From Opitutaceae bacterium (lineage in GTDB: Bacteria; Verrucomicrobiota; Verrucomicrobiia; Opitutales; Opitutaceae): 64,000 bases of DNA. Each line of letters opens with the position of its first letter. The first letter of the stretch is position 1. The notes beneath the pieces are model-generated. The model ran no database searches. It saw only the letters and a list, made by a program, of their open reading frames with translations, and was not told the origin of the DNA. The position numbers and the translations under genes are program-made. The DNA lies in contig JAHCAZ010000004.1 of the NCBI GenBank assembly GCA_019634615.1, positions 99,911-163,910 of the forward strand. The letters run 5' to 3'. Below, one piece after another: positions 24,385 through 32,948 of this stretch.

Positions 24385-25545
24385 TTACTCCACCCGCAGG
24401 ATGTAGCCGCGCAGGTACTCGCTCTCCGGCATGGTCACGAGCACGGGGTGGTCCGGCGGTTGATGGCAATGCTCGAGCACGTGCACTTTGCGCTTCGCAT
24501 CGGCGGCCGCCTGCGCCAGGACCTGGCGCAGCTCGGCATCCTGCATGTGATGAGAGCACGTATATGTCGCCAGCACGCCACCGGGATTGAGCCGCTGCAT
24601 CGCGCGCAGGTTGATCTCCTTGTACCCGCGCAGGGCGCCCTCGAGCGCACCCTTCGACTTCGCGAACGGCGGCGGATCGAGCACGATCACGTCCCACTTC
24701 GGCTCGCCGGCGCGGACCGGGTCGTTGAACCAGTCGAAGACATTGGCGACGGCAAAGGCGGCCTTCACGCCATTGCGCTCGGCGTTCACCCGCGCCTGCG
24801 CCACGGCCTCGTCGGCGCTGTCGAGCCCGAGCACCTCGGCCGCCCCCGCGCGCGCCGCGTGCAGCGCAAAGGAACCCTGGTTGCAGAACGCATCGAGCAC
24901 GCGCTTGCCCGCGCAATGCCGCGCCACGAGCGGATGCTGGAAACGCTGGTCGAGATAGAAACCGGTCTTCTGCCCGGCCTGCAGGTCGAGCCAATAGTCG
25001 AAGCCCTCGATCTGCTGCCAGCGCGGCGTCCACGCCTGACCCGAGCGCGTGTGCACCTCGACCGGCAGGCCCTCAAGGCGACGCAGGTTCGAATCATTGC
25101 GAAAGACCACCTCGCGCGCGCCCGTGAGCTCCGCCAGCAGGTCGCCGAGCAGGGCCGCCCGCTTCTCCATCGCGAGGGCCTGGATCTGCAGGACCACGGT
25201 GTCGCCGAACTGGTCGGCCACGACGCCCGGCAGGTCGTCGGACTCGGTCCACACCAGTCGCCGGCAGGCTTCGGCCCTGCGCCGCGCGAGCGCACGTTCC
25301 AAGGCCCCGCGGAGAAACGACCCATCCAAGGCGGCCCGTTCGCGGCTGAAACGCCGCCAAACGATCATCGACTTCGAGTTGTAGATGCCGCTGCCCAAAA
25401 ACCGGTCCGCCCGATCCCGGCACTCCACCACCTCGCCATCGTGCGCCGCCGGCAACAGGGCCTCGACCTCGTTGGCGAAGACCCAGGGGTGTCCGTGCAG
25501 GACACGCGCCTTGGCGTTGGGTTTGAGTTTCAGGCTGACGCTCAT
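24385..25545 (-). CDS. rlmI: SAM-dependent rRNA (cytosine-C5) methyltransferase, RlmI-like
   Basis: 386 residues from the ATG at 25545. The open frame continues to 25656, but that part is translated from a hairpin repeat. Domains: a PUA-like N-terminus (HPWVFANEVEAL), a linker (FRNDSNLRRLEGL), and a Rossmann methyltransferase with VLDAFCNQGSFALHAARAGA (motif I), VLGLDSADEAVA, VIVLDPPPFAKSK (motif IV) and ATYTCSHHM with a Cys. Family members methylate 23S rRNA cytosine. It is convergent with holB. Confidence 0.9.
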   Translation of the reverse strand: MSVSLKLKPNAKARVLHGHPWVFANEVEALLPAAHDGEVVECRDRADRFLGSGIYNSKSMIVWRRFSRERAALDGSFLRGALERALARRRAEACRRLVWTESDDLPGVVADQFGDTVVLQIQALAMEKRAALLGDLLAELTGAREVVFRNDSNLRRLEGLPVEVHTRSGQAWTPRWQQIEGFDYWLDLQAGQKTGFYLDQRFQHPLVARHCAGKRVLDAFCNQGSFALHAARAGAAEVLGLDSADEAVAQARVNAERNGVKAAFAVANVFDWFNDPVRAGEPKWDVIVLDPPPFAKSKGALEGALRGYKEINLRAMQRLNPGGVLATYTCSHHMQDAELRQVLAQAAADAKRKVHVLEHCHQPPDHPVLVTMPESEYLRGYILRVE

Positions 25546-25590
25546 CCCCGTGATCATCCGCCGTTTGCCGGGACAGGGAAGGCGAAAAGT

Positions 25591-25667
25591 AGGGCGGGTC
25601 TCCGACCCGCCCTGATGGGGCCGCATTCGCGTATGGATGAATACAGGGCGGGTCAAAGACCCGCCCT
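25591..25667. repeat. Paired-hairpin repeat, family II copy 1
   Basis: Two near-identical hairpins, AGGGCGGGTC-TCC-GACCCGCCCT (25591-25613) and AGGGCGGGTC-AAA-GACCCGCCCT (25645-25667), lie about 30 bp apart between divergent rlmI and prfC. A second copy with the same architecture lies at 32804-32875. Confidence 0.85.
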
Positions 25668-25732
25668 ACCTCGGCCAGCAACTTCGCGCTTCCCTCGCCC
25701 GGCCATTCCCGTTTCCCTGAACCCCTTTTCGC

Positions 25733-27373
25733 ATGTCACCCGCCCAGGAAATCGCCCGCCGTCGCACCTTCGCGATCATCTCGCACCCCGATGCGGGCAA
25801 GACGACGCTGACCGAGAAGTTCCTGCTTTACGGCAACGCCCTCCACCTCGCCGGCTCCGTCACCGCCCGCAAGAACCAGCGCGCCACGGCCTCCGACTGG
25901 ATGGAACTGGAGAAGCAGCGCGGCATCTCGATCAGCTCGACGGTCCTCCAGTTCGACTACTCCGGCTACGCGGTCAACCTGCTCGACACCCCCGGCCACA
26001 AGGACTTCTCCGAGGACACCTACCGGGTCCTCACCGCGGTCGACGCCGCCCTCATGGTGATCGACGCCGGCAAAGGTGTGGAGACCCAGACGCGCAAGCT
26101 CTTCGAGGTCTGCCGCCGCCGCGGCGTGCCGATCTTCACGTTCATGAACAAGTGCGACCGGCCGACGCGGAACCCGATCGACCTGCTCGATGAGCTCGAG
26201 AACATCCTTGGCCTGCAGTCCTCCCCGGTCATCTGGCCCCTCGGCAACGGCCCGTCGTTCAAGGGCGTCTTCGACCGCCGCACCCGCGAGGTGCACCTCT
26301 TCGAGCGCGTGCCCGGCGGCAAGTTCCAGGCGCCCGTCTCCGTGAGCTCGCTCGACGATGCGGGCGTGCGCGACAAGCTCGACGACTACACCTACAACGA
26401 GGTCCGCGAGCAGCTCGAGATGCTCGACGGCGCCGGTCACCCCTTCGACCTCAAGGCCGTGCAGGCCGGGCAGCAGACGCCGGTTTACTTCGGCTCCGCC
26501 GTGAACAACTTCGGCATCCAGCTCCTGCTCGACGGCTTCCTCAAGGACTCGGTGCCGCCCGCCCCGCGCCGCTCGGTCAGCATCGCCGTCAACGGCAACG
26601 CCCCCGCCGCGGAACCCCGCGTCATCCCGGTCGATGAGCCGAAGTTCTCCGGCTTCATCTTCAAGATCCAGGCCAACATGGATCCGAAGCACCGCGATCG
26701 CATTGCCTTCCTGCGCGTGTGCTCCGGCAAATTCGAGCGCGACATGAACGTCGTCCACCAGCGCACCGGCCGCACCGTGCGCCTCTCCTCGTCGCACAAG
26801 CTTTTTGGCCAGGAGCGCGAGACCGTGGACGAGGCGTGGCCGGGCGACGTCATCGGCCTCGTGGGCCATGATTCGTTCGGCATCGGCGACACGCTCACGG
26901 CCGACAAGTCCATCCGCTACGACGAGATCCCGCGCTTCCCGCCCGAGGTCTTCACCTACATCTCCAACCCGAGCTCCTCCGACGCCAAGAAATACCGCGC
27001 CGGCCTCGAGCAGCTCCTGCAGGAGGGCGTTGTCCAGTCGTTCACCCCGAAGAACTGCCCGCCCGGCGCGACCCTCCTCGCGGCGGTCGGCCCGCTGCAG
27101 TTCGAGGTCGTGCAATACCGGCTGCAGTCGGAGTACGGCGCCGAGTCGCGCCTGGCGCCGACACCCTGGACGATCCTGCGCTGGCTGGAGCCGCACCCAT
27201 CGCTCAAGGACACCTCGTCCCTCATCGTGGCCACGGGCGTGAGCTTCGGCACCGACAAGTTCGACCACCCGGTCGTGCTCTTCCCCAACGACTGGACGAT
27301 GCGCTACTTCGTCGAAAAAAATCCCGAGCTGAAGCTGCACGACCTGCCGATCGAGCAGACCACCGGGAGTTAA
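25733..27373 (+). CDS. prfC: Peptide chain release factor 3
   Basis: A translational GTPase that recycles RF1/RF2. 546 residues: G1 ISHPDAGKTTLTEK, G2 around KQRGISISSTVLQF, G3 LLDTPGHKDFSEDTYR, G4 FMNKCDRP. The RF3-specific second domain (GFIFKIQANMDPKHRDRIAFLRVCSGKF) and C-terminal domain (GPLQFEVVQYRLQSEY) follow. Full family length. It is divergent from rlmI across a hairpin repeat; another palindromic repeat follows its stop. Confidence 0.96.
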   Translation: MSPAQEIARRRTFAIISHPDAGKTTLTEKFLLYGNALHLAGSVTARKNQRATASDWMELEKQRGISISSTVLQFDYSGYAVNLLDTPGHKDFSEDTYRVLTAVDAALMVIDAGKGVETQTRKLFEVCRRRGVPIFTFMNKCDRPTRNPIDLLDELENILGLQSSPVIWPLGNGPSFKGVFDRRTREVHLFERVPGGKFQAPVSVSSLDDAGVRDKLDDYTYNEVREQLEMLDGAGHPFDLKAVQAGQQTPVYFGSAVNNFGIQLLLDGFLKDSVPPAPRRSVSIAVNGNAPAAEPRVIPVDEPKFSGFIFKIQANMDPKHRDRIAFLRVCSGKFERDMNVVHQRTGRTVRLSSSHKLFGQERETVDEAWPGDVIGLVGHDSFGIGDTLTADKSIRYDEIPRFPPEVFTYISNPSSSDAKKYRAGLEQLLQEGVVQSFTPKNCPPGATLLAAVGPLQFEVVQYRLQSEYGAESRLAPTPWTILRWLEPHPSLKDTSSLIVATGVSFGTDKFDHPVVLFPNDWTMRYFVEKNPELKLHDLPIEQTTGS

Positions 27374-27458
27374 CCACTAATAAATCCGGAATTTCATGGG
27401 AATTTTGGGAATTCAGCATTCCGAAGATTCCCCTAAGATTGGGTATAAATTAGTGGTT
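27372..27458. repeat. AT-rich palindrome-ended element (MITE-like)
   Basis: The terminal inverted repeats AACCACTAAT (27372-27381) and ATTAGTGGTT (27449-27458) flank 67 bp of clearly AT-richer sequence with internal GGAATT/AATTCC-type half-palindromes. The left end overlaps the prfC stop codon (27371-27373), and the right end lies 5 bp before the next start. Size and ends fit a small non-autonomous mobile or structural repeat. Confidence 0.65.
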
Positions 27459-27463
27459 CATAC

Positions 27464-28228
27464 ATGAACGTACGCGTCCTCGTCTTCGCAATCTTGGGTC
27501 TGATTGCCACGGCGACCTTGCACGCCGGCGAGCCGGTTGCCGCGGACACGAAGCCCGTGCTCGTCAGTGTCCACGGCGCGTGGGCCGGCGGGTGGCAGAT
27601 GAAAAAAGTCGTCCCGCTCCTCGCGGCCCGCGGGTACGAGGTGCACTGCCCGACCCTGAGCGGGCTCGGCGAGCGGTTCCACACCGCCACGCCCGACATC
27701 GGCCTGGAGACGCACATCCAGGATATCGTGAACTACATCCTGTTCGCCGACCTCCATCACGTGATTTTACTCGGTCACAGCTACGGCGGCATGGTCATCA
27801 CCGGCGTGGCGGACCGCATCCCCGAGCGCATCGCCCGCCTCGTGTATCTCGACGCCTTCCTGCCGGAAAACGGCGAGAGCGCCCTCGGCGTGCGACGCGG
27901 CCTGCCGGAGCTGTTCGCCCAACACACCCGCGATGGCTTCATCCATCCCTGGTGGCTGAAGCCCGACAAACCCTTCCCCCGCGACGTGCCGCATCCGCTG
28001 AAGACGATGACCGATCCGATCGTGCTCAAGAATCCGGCCGCCGCCGCCATCCCCGGGACCTACATCCTTACCGTCGAAACCGGCAAGGCGCCCGCGGACG
28101 ATGACTTTTACCCCTTCTACCAGCGCGCCCAGGCCCGCGGCTGGCCGGTCATCGTGATGGAAGCCGACCACGTCCCGCAGTGGCGCAAGCCCGCCGAGAC
28201 CGCGGCGCTGCTGGCCACGATCCGCTGA
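27464..28228 (+). CDS. Secreted alpha/beta-hydrolase (esterase-like)
   Basis: 254 residues. A signal peptide (VLVFAILGLIATATLHAG, about 4-21) is followed by a hydrolase fold: LVSVHGAWAGGWQMKKV with the oxyanion HG, and ILLGHSYGGMVITGVAD with the GxSxG nucleophile elbow. DADHVPQW-type sequence (EADHVPQWRKP) gives the catalytic His near the C-terminus. It resembles salicylate-esterase/pyrethroid-hydrolase-like lipolytic enzymes. The substrate is unknown. The ATG lies 5 bp after the AT-rich repeat, so the repeat may carry its promoter. Confidence 0.86.
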   Translation: MNVRVLVFAILGLIATATLHAGEPVAADTKPVLVSVHGAWAGGWQMKKVVPLLAARGYEVHCPTLSGLGERFHTATPDIGLETHIQDIVNYILFADLHHVILLGHSYGGMVITGVADRIPERIARLVYLDAFLPENGESALGVRRGLPELFAQHTRDGFIHPWWLKPDKPFPRDVPHPLKTMTDPIVLKNPAAAAIPGTYILTVETGKAPADDDFYPFYQRAQARGWPVIVMEADHVPQWRKPAETAALLATIR

Positions 28229-28294
28229 ATCGGAACCATTCAGCGGGGAACCGCGAAGGACGCGAAGGTGCGCGAAGAACAGGCCCGAGCCATT

Positions 28295-28369
28295 TTACAG
28301 GAGGCAACGGAGGAAACGGAGAGGAAGGCATCGATCCAGAATCTCCGTTATCTCCGTTGCCTCCTGTAA
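28295..28369. repeat. Long imperfect inverted repeat, family III
   Basis: TTACAGGAGGCAACGGAG (28295-28312) pairs exactly with CTCCGTTGCCTCCTGTAA (28352-28369). The pairing resumes after a 3-base mismatch with ACGGAGA/TCTCCGT. The spacer is about 20 bp. Just upstream lies a degenerate run (CCGCGAAGGACGCGAAGG, about 28250) of another repeated type. It is located between the esterase and carboxypeptidase genes. Confidence 0.85.
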
Positions 28370-28448
28370 GAATGGATCGGGGAATTGTCTTCGCGCAGTC
28401 GGCGGTTTTTCGCTCGCACCGCGCGGAAAAGTCCACTCGCTGACGCGC

Positions 28449-29447
28449 ATGACTTTTCTGCGCCGCGGTTTCGCCTCCCTCACGCTCACGCTGGCCCTGC
28501 TGCCGGCGGTTTTTGCCGCCAAGGCCCCGGTCAGCGACGACGTGTACAAGGGCGCGATCATCATGGATGCCGCCACCGGCCGCGTGTTGTTCGAGGACAA
28601 TGCCGACCTGGTGAGCCCGCCGGCCAGCATCACGAAGCTGATGACCTTCCTGGTCGTCCACGAGGCCATCGCGGCCGGGGCCCTCACCCTGCAATCGCCG
28701 GTGACCGTCACCGCGGCCGACTCGAAGATCGGCGGCACGCAGGTCTGGCTCAAGCAGGGCGAAACCTTCCCGGTCGAGGAATTGCTCTACGCCCTCATGA
28801 TCCAGTCGGCCAACGATGCCGCCTACGCCCTCGCCCGCACCACGGCCGGCACCGTGCCGGCCTTCGTCGAGCGCATGAACGCCAAGGCGCGCGCCCTGGG
28901 CCTGAGCCATACCACCTTCCGCACGCCGCACGGCCTCCCGCCGGCGAACCGCAAGTTGGCGGACAGCGACCTCACCTCGCCGCGGGATCTCGCGCTCCTC
29001 AGCCGGCACCTGCTGGCGCAGACCGACATCCTCAAGTACACCTCGGTCAAGCTCCGCCCCTTCCGCGACGGCCAGCCCACGGGACGCATCGAGATGCGCA
29101 ACCACAACCATCTCCTGGGGCCGGTGGCCGGCGTGGACGGCCTCAAGACCGGCTACACGGCCGGTGCCGGCTTTTGCCTGGCGGCGACGGCGCAACGCGA
29201 CGGCAAGCGCATCATCGCGGTCATCATGGGCTCCGCCGACCGCAAGACCCGCGACCTGAAGATGGCCGAACTGATCGAGCGCGGCTTTGCCGACGCCCGC
29301 CTGGCCGCCGGCGCGCCCGCCGCCCCCGTGGCCGCCGCCAGCGATGCCTCGCCCGTCGCCCACGCCCCGCTCACGCCGGCCGAACGCGCGCCGACGACCA
29401 GCGGGGGCGACGCACCGGTGATCAAGTTTTCGATCCCGTGGCGCTAG
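28449..29447 (+). CDS. dacA: D-alanyl-D-alanine carboxypeptidase (PBP5/6-type)
   Basis: Trims the terminal D-Ala of peptidoglycan stem peptides in the periplasm. 332 residues: signal peptide 1-24 (LTLTLALLPAVFAA), and the serine-peptidase triad motifs S60-I-T-K63, S120-A-N122 and K233-T-G235 at the spacing typical of the family. An Ala/Pro-rich tail follows from about 285. The C-terminal amphipathic anchor of DacA is not obvious. It is convergent with the NicO-like gene, with 6 bp between stops. Confidence 0.9.
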   Translation: MTFLRRGFASLTLTLALLPAVFAAKAPVSDDVYKGAIIMDAATGRVLFEDNADLVSPPASITKLMTFLVVHEAIAAGALTLQSPVTVTAADSKIGGTQVWLKQGETFPVEELLYALMIQSANDAAYALARTTAGTVPAFVERMNAKARALGLSHTTFRTPHGLPPANRKLADSDLTSPRDLALLSRHLLAQTDILKYTSVKLRPFRDGQPTGRIEMRNHNHLLGPVAGVDGLKTGYTAGAGFCLAATAQRDGKRIIAVIMGSADRKTRDLKMAELIERGFADARLAAGAPAAPVAAASDASPVAHAPLTPAERAPTTSGGDAPVIKFSIPWR

Positions 29448-29453
29448 CGCCCG

Positions 29454-30191
29454 TCAATGCGCGTGCGCGTGGCCGTGCTCCAGGAACAGGAGCATGAAGC
29501 CCAGCACGATGAAGATCATGCCGAGCAGGCCGGCCTCGAACTGCTCGAAGCTCTTGAGCTTGAACCGCTCAAACCCGACCAGCGTGAGCCAGGTGAAGAT
29601 CATCATGCCGGCCAAGGTCGCCACGGCCAGAATGAGGCTGAGGACCACGAAACCGCGCCAGCCGAACTGGACGGCTGACAGGTAAACCGGCAGGAAGCCC
29701 TCGCAGGGCGAGAAGGTGAGCATGACAAAAAGGCCGCCGATCGCCGCCCAGTCGCCGCTGCGGTCGGAGACCAGCTCCGTGCCCTTCAGCTCCTCGTCCC
29801 AGTGGCTGTGCTCGTGCTCCTCGTCGCAGGCCTCGCTCGGCTGGTGATGTCCGCCGGGCGCGTGGTGGTGCAGCACGCCGTGGCCGCGCAACTGGCGCCA
29901 GCCGTAGTAGATGCCGATCCCGAGGAGCACCGCGCCGGTGCCGCGGGTGAAGATCTCGCCCAGGCTCTCATCGAGTTGGAAACCGAACCAGGCAATGCCC
30001 AGGCCGAGCAGACTCGTCAGCAGCACGTGCCCCATCCCGGCCAGGGCCGACACCGCCAGCGTCTTCGGCCGGCTCCAGCGCCGCGCCCGTGCCACCAGGA
30101 CAAAGGGCAGCCAATGCGTCGGGATGGCGGCGTGAAAAAAGGCCACCGTGAAGCCCGTGAAGGCAACGGTGGTGAGGATCGGGTCGTTCAT
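29454..30191 (-). CDS. NicO/RcnA-like metal-efflux or TauE-type membrane protein
   Basis: 245 residues from the ATG at 30191. About six hydrophobic helices: AFTGFTVAFFHAAIPTHWLPFVLVAR, LAGMGHVLLTSLLGLGIAW, a His-rich cytoplasmic loop (GVLHHHAPGGHHQP and EEHEHSHWDEE), then MLTFSPCEGFLPVYLSAV and three more. The C-terminal HGHAHAH is also His-rich. The His loop suggests Ni/Co/Zn handling. The family assignment is by pattern only. An upstream ATG at 30218 is possible. Confidence 0.72.
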   Translation of the reverse strand: MNDPILTTVAFTGFTVAFFHAAIPTHWLPFVLVARARRWSRPKTLAVSALAGMGHVLLTSLLGLGIAWFGFQLDESLGEIFTRGTGAVLLGIGIYYGWRQLRGHGVLHHHAPGGHHQPSEACDEEHEHSHWDEELKGTELVSDRSGDWAAIGGLFVMLTFSPCEGFLPVYLSAVQFGWRGFVVLSLILAVATLAGMMIFTWLTLVGFERFKLKSFEQFEAGLLGMIFIVLGFMLLFLEHGHAHAH

Positions 30192-30268
30192 CGGTGAGTG
30201 GACAGGCACCGGCATCAAACCCTGACCCGGATCGCGCTGTCGAACGCGAACTGTAGCAAAGACGTCAA

Positions 30269-30290
30269 GGGGAGGTCACCCGACCTCCCC
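30269..30290. terminator. Isolated 9-bp hairpin
   Basis: GGGGAGGTC-ACCC-GACCTCCCC is a perfect stem in the divergent gap before hemE. Without a T-tract it may be a family II-type repeat or a leader structure rather than a terminator. Confidence 0.5.
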
Positions 30291-30327
30291 AACTTGGACG
30301 TTGAACCCGTCCCCCGCCTCGTTGGAA

Positions 30328-31365
30328 ATGGCGGCGATGACATCCCGCGAACGCTTCCTCGCCGCCTGCGCCTGCACGCCGCTCGACCGGCCGCCCCTCT
30401 GGGTCATGCGCCAGGCCGGCCGCTACCTGCCCGAATACCGGGCCCTGAAGGCGAAGTCCTCCTTTCTCGAGATGGTGAAGACCCCGGCGCTCGCCACGGA
30501 GGTCACCCTCCAGCCGCTGCGCCGCTATGCGCTCGATGCCGCGATCCTGTTTTCCGACATCCTCGTCATCCCCGAGGCCCTGGGCCAGGCCTACACGTTT
30601 CGCGACACCGGCGGCATCGCGATGGCCTACCGCCTCGAGACCCGCGCCCAGATCGACGCCCTCGCCCCGGCCGAGGCCGTGCCCGAGCGTCTCGCCTACG
30701 TCGCCGAGACCCTGCGCCTCCTGAAAAAGGAGCTCGGTGGCCAGAAAGCCCTCCTCGGCTTCGGCGGATCGCCGTGGACGCTGGCGACCTACATGGTCGA
30801 GGGCGGCAGCTCGGAGGACTTCGAGCGCATCAAGCTCCTGTTCTACACCGACCGCGCCTTGTTCGACGCCCTGCTCGAAAAACTCACGGCCGCGCTCATC
30901 ACGTATTTCAAGATGCAGGTCGCCGCCGGGGCCGATGCGATCCAGATCTTCGATTCCTGGGGCGGCATCATCGCCGGCCCCGACTACGAGGCCGCCTCGC
31001 TGCGCTGGATCAAGCGCATCGTCGCCGCGCTGCCGAAGGATTTCCCGGTCATCCTTTACGCCAAGGGCACGTCTCCTCACCTGACGGACCAGGCTTTCTC
31101 GGGCGTCCGCGTGCTCAGCGTCGACTGGACCAACGACCTGGCGATCGTCCGCCGCAACCTCCCCGCCAACGTCGCCGTGCAGGGCAACCTCGACCCGGTG
31201 CTCATGTGCACCACCCCGGCGATCGTGCGGCAGGAGGCGACGCGCCTGCTCGAGTCCATGCGCGGCACGGCCGGCCACATCTTCAACCTCGGCCACGGCA
31301 TCACCCCCCAGGCCCGCCTTGAATGCATGGAGGCCCTGGTCGCCACGGTCACCGGTTGGCGGTGA
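30328..31365 (+). CDS. hemE: Uroporphyrinogen decarboxylase
   Basis: Decarboxylates uroporphyrinogen III to coproporphyrinogen III in heme synthesis. 345 residues from the ATG at 30328; a TTG at 30301 and an ATG at 30337 are alternatives. Signature PPLWVMRQAGRYLPEYR is followed by FSDILVIPEALG with the active-site Asp, GFGGSPWTLATYMVEGG and FDSWGGIIAG. FNLGHGITP lies near the end. It is followed by the hemY-type gene, so this is a heme biosynthesis pair. Confidence 0.95.
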   Translation: MAAMTSRERFLAACACTPLDRPPLWVMRQAGRYLPEYRALKAKSSFLEMVKTPALATEVTLQPLRRYALDAAILFSDILVIPEALGQAYTFRDTGGIAMAYRLETRAQIDALAPAEAVPERLAYVAETLRLLKKELGGQKALLGFGGSPWTLATYMVEGGSSEDFERIKLLFYTDRALFDALLEKLTAALITYFKMQVAAGADAIQIFDSWGGIIAGPDYEAASLRWIKRIVAALPKDFPVILYAKGTSPHLTDQAFSGVRVLSVDWTNDLAIVRRNLPANVAVQGNLDPVLMCTTPAIVRQEATRLLESMRGTAGHIFNLGHGITPQARLECMEALVATVTGWR

Positions 31366-31431
31366 GCGCGGCGCGAATCAGGCAAGAAATGCGCAGACGG
31401 CGCCGGGATCCCGAACTATACTGACCCCGTC

Positions 31432-32805
31432 GTGAATCCAGCCCCGACCCGCTCCATCGCCATCATTGGCGCCGGCATCACCGGCCTGACCGCCGCCTTC
31501 CGCCTGCACCAGCGCGGCTTCGCGGTGCAGGTCTTCGAGCAGGCGGCCTACCCCGGCGGGTCCATCCGCACCATCCGCGAGGCCGGTTACCTGATCGAGG
31601 GCGGCCCCAACACGCTGATGCTCGGCGCGGCGGAGGCGAAGCAGCTGATCCGCGACGCCGGCCTGGAGCCAACCCTGCAGGTCGCCAACACCGCGGCGAA
31701 GAAGCGCTTCATCGTGCGCGACGGCCGGTTCATGCCGGTGCCGATGGGGCCGGGCTCGTTCTTCACCACCAAGCTGTTCTCCGCGCGGACCAAGGCCGCG
31801 ATCTTCGGTGAGCTCCTCGCGCGCCGCCGGCAACGAAGCGAGGACGTGAGCCTCGCGACCCTCGTGGCCGAGCATTTCACGCCCGAGCTCGTGGACTACG
31901 CGCTCAACCCGCTCATCGCCGGCATCTACGCCGGCGATCCGGCCCAGCTCTCGGTGCGGCATGCGTTCCCGACGCTCCTGGAGGCGGAGCGGTCCCACGG
32001 CTCGCTCCTGCGCGGCCTCATCGCCGGCGCCAAGGCCCGGAAGGCCAGGGGTGAGACGCGGGCGCAGCTCGTTTCCTTTCCCGACGGTCTCCAGGCCCTG
32101 CCGAACGCCCTCGCCGCCAAGCTGCCGGCCGAGGCTGTGCATTACGGTGCCGTGGTCGAGGCCGTCATTCCCGGCCCGCCGCATCGGCTGGTGTGGACCC
32201 GCTACGGCCAGACCAGCGAGGCCGCGTTCGACGACGTCATCCTCGCCCTCCCGGCCGGGGCGCTCGCGCAGCTCGTGATCGGGACCGCACGCGAGCGGCC
32301 ACTGGCCGTGCTCAACGACGTCCTGCAACCGCCGGTGTCGTCGCTCTTCCTCGGCTACCGGCGCGAGCAGGTCGGGCACCCGCTCGACGGCTTCGGCGGA
32401 CTCGTCCCTGCGATCGAGCGCCGCTCGGTGCTCGGCATCCTGTTTTCCTCCACTCTCTTCCCCGGTCGCGCCCCGGAGGGCCACGTCGGCCTGACCGTCT
32501 TCGCCGGCGGCATGCGCCAGCCCGAGCTGGCCCGGCTCGATACCGACGCCCTCCTGGCGCAGATCGCGCGCGACCTACACGACCTCGTGGGGGTCAGCAC
32601 GCCCCCGCTTTTCGTGCGCCACAGCTACTGGCCGCGGGCGATCCCGCAGTACACCTTGGGTTACGAGCGCTTCCTCGGCGCCATCGAGCGCCTCGAGCAG
32701 GAAGTGCCCGGCCTCCACGTGGGCGGAAACGTCCGCGACGGCATTTCCCTGCAGGACTGCATCAAGGCCGGCGAGCGCCTGGCGCGCAGCGTGGCGGGAA
32801 AGTAG
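31432..32805 (+). CDS. hemY: Protoporphyrinogen oxidase (FAD-dependent, HemY type)
   Basis: 457 residues from a GTG. The N-terminal FAD motif IAIIGAGITGLTAAFRLHQRG is followed by GGSIRT and a VxxGPNT-like GGPNTLML. The C-terminal FAD-binding end VGGNVRDGISLQDCIKAG is typical of the family. It oxidises protoporphyrinogen IX (or coproporphyrinogen III in the CPD route) downstream of hemE. Its TAG stop lies within a hairpin repeat that begins at 32804. Confidence 0.92.
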   Translation: MNPAPTRSIAIIGAGITGLTAAFRLHQRGFAVQVFEQAAYPGGSIRTIREAGYLIEGGPNTLMLGAAEAKQLIRDAGLEPTLQVANTAAKKRFIVRDGRFMPVPMGPGSFFTTKLFSARTKAAIFGELLARRRQRSEDVSLATLVAEHFTPELVDYALNPLIAGIYAGDPAQLSVRHAFPTLLEAERSHGSLLRGLIAGAKARKARGETRAQLVSFPDGLQALPNALAAKLPAEAVHYGAVVEAVIPGPPHRLVWTRYGQTSEAAFDDVILALPAGALAQLVIGTARERPLAVLNDVLQPPVSSLFLGYRREQVGHPLDGFGGLVPAIERRSVLGILFSSTLFPGRAPEGHVGLTVFAGGMRQPELARLDTDALLAQIARDLHDLVGVSTPPLFVRHSYWPRAIPQYTLGYERFLGAIERLEQEVPGLHVGGNVRDGISLQDCIKAGERLARSVAGK

Positions 32806-32881
32806 GGCAGGTCTCCGACCTGCCCTGAGCGCCTTCCGGAAGCGCGAACTCCCCCGGAGCGGGTCGGAGACCCGCCCTACC
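32804..32881. repeat. Paired-hairpin repeat, family II copy 2
   Basis: AGGGCAGGTC-TCC-GACCTGCCCT (32804-32826) is followed at 32859-32875 by GCGGGTC-GGA-GACCCGC, then CCTACCTC. The first stem carries a compensatory change relative to copy 1 at 25591: CAGG pairing with CCTG in place of CGGG with CCCG. The first two bases overlap the hemY stop codon. Confidence 0.8.
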
Positions 32882-32948
32882 TCTGCCCCGCTGCCCTCGC
32901 CTCTTGACTACCCCCTCCGCTCCGGTAGCCTCCCGCCCTTTTGCTGAG

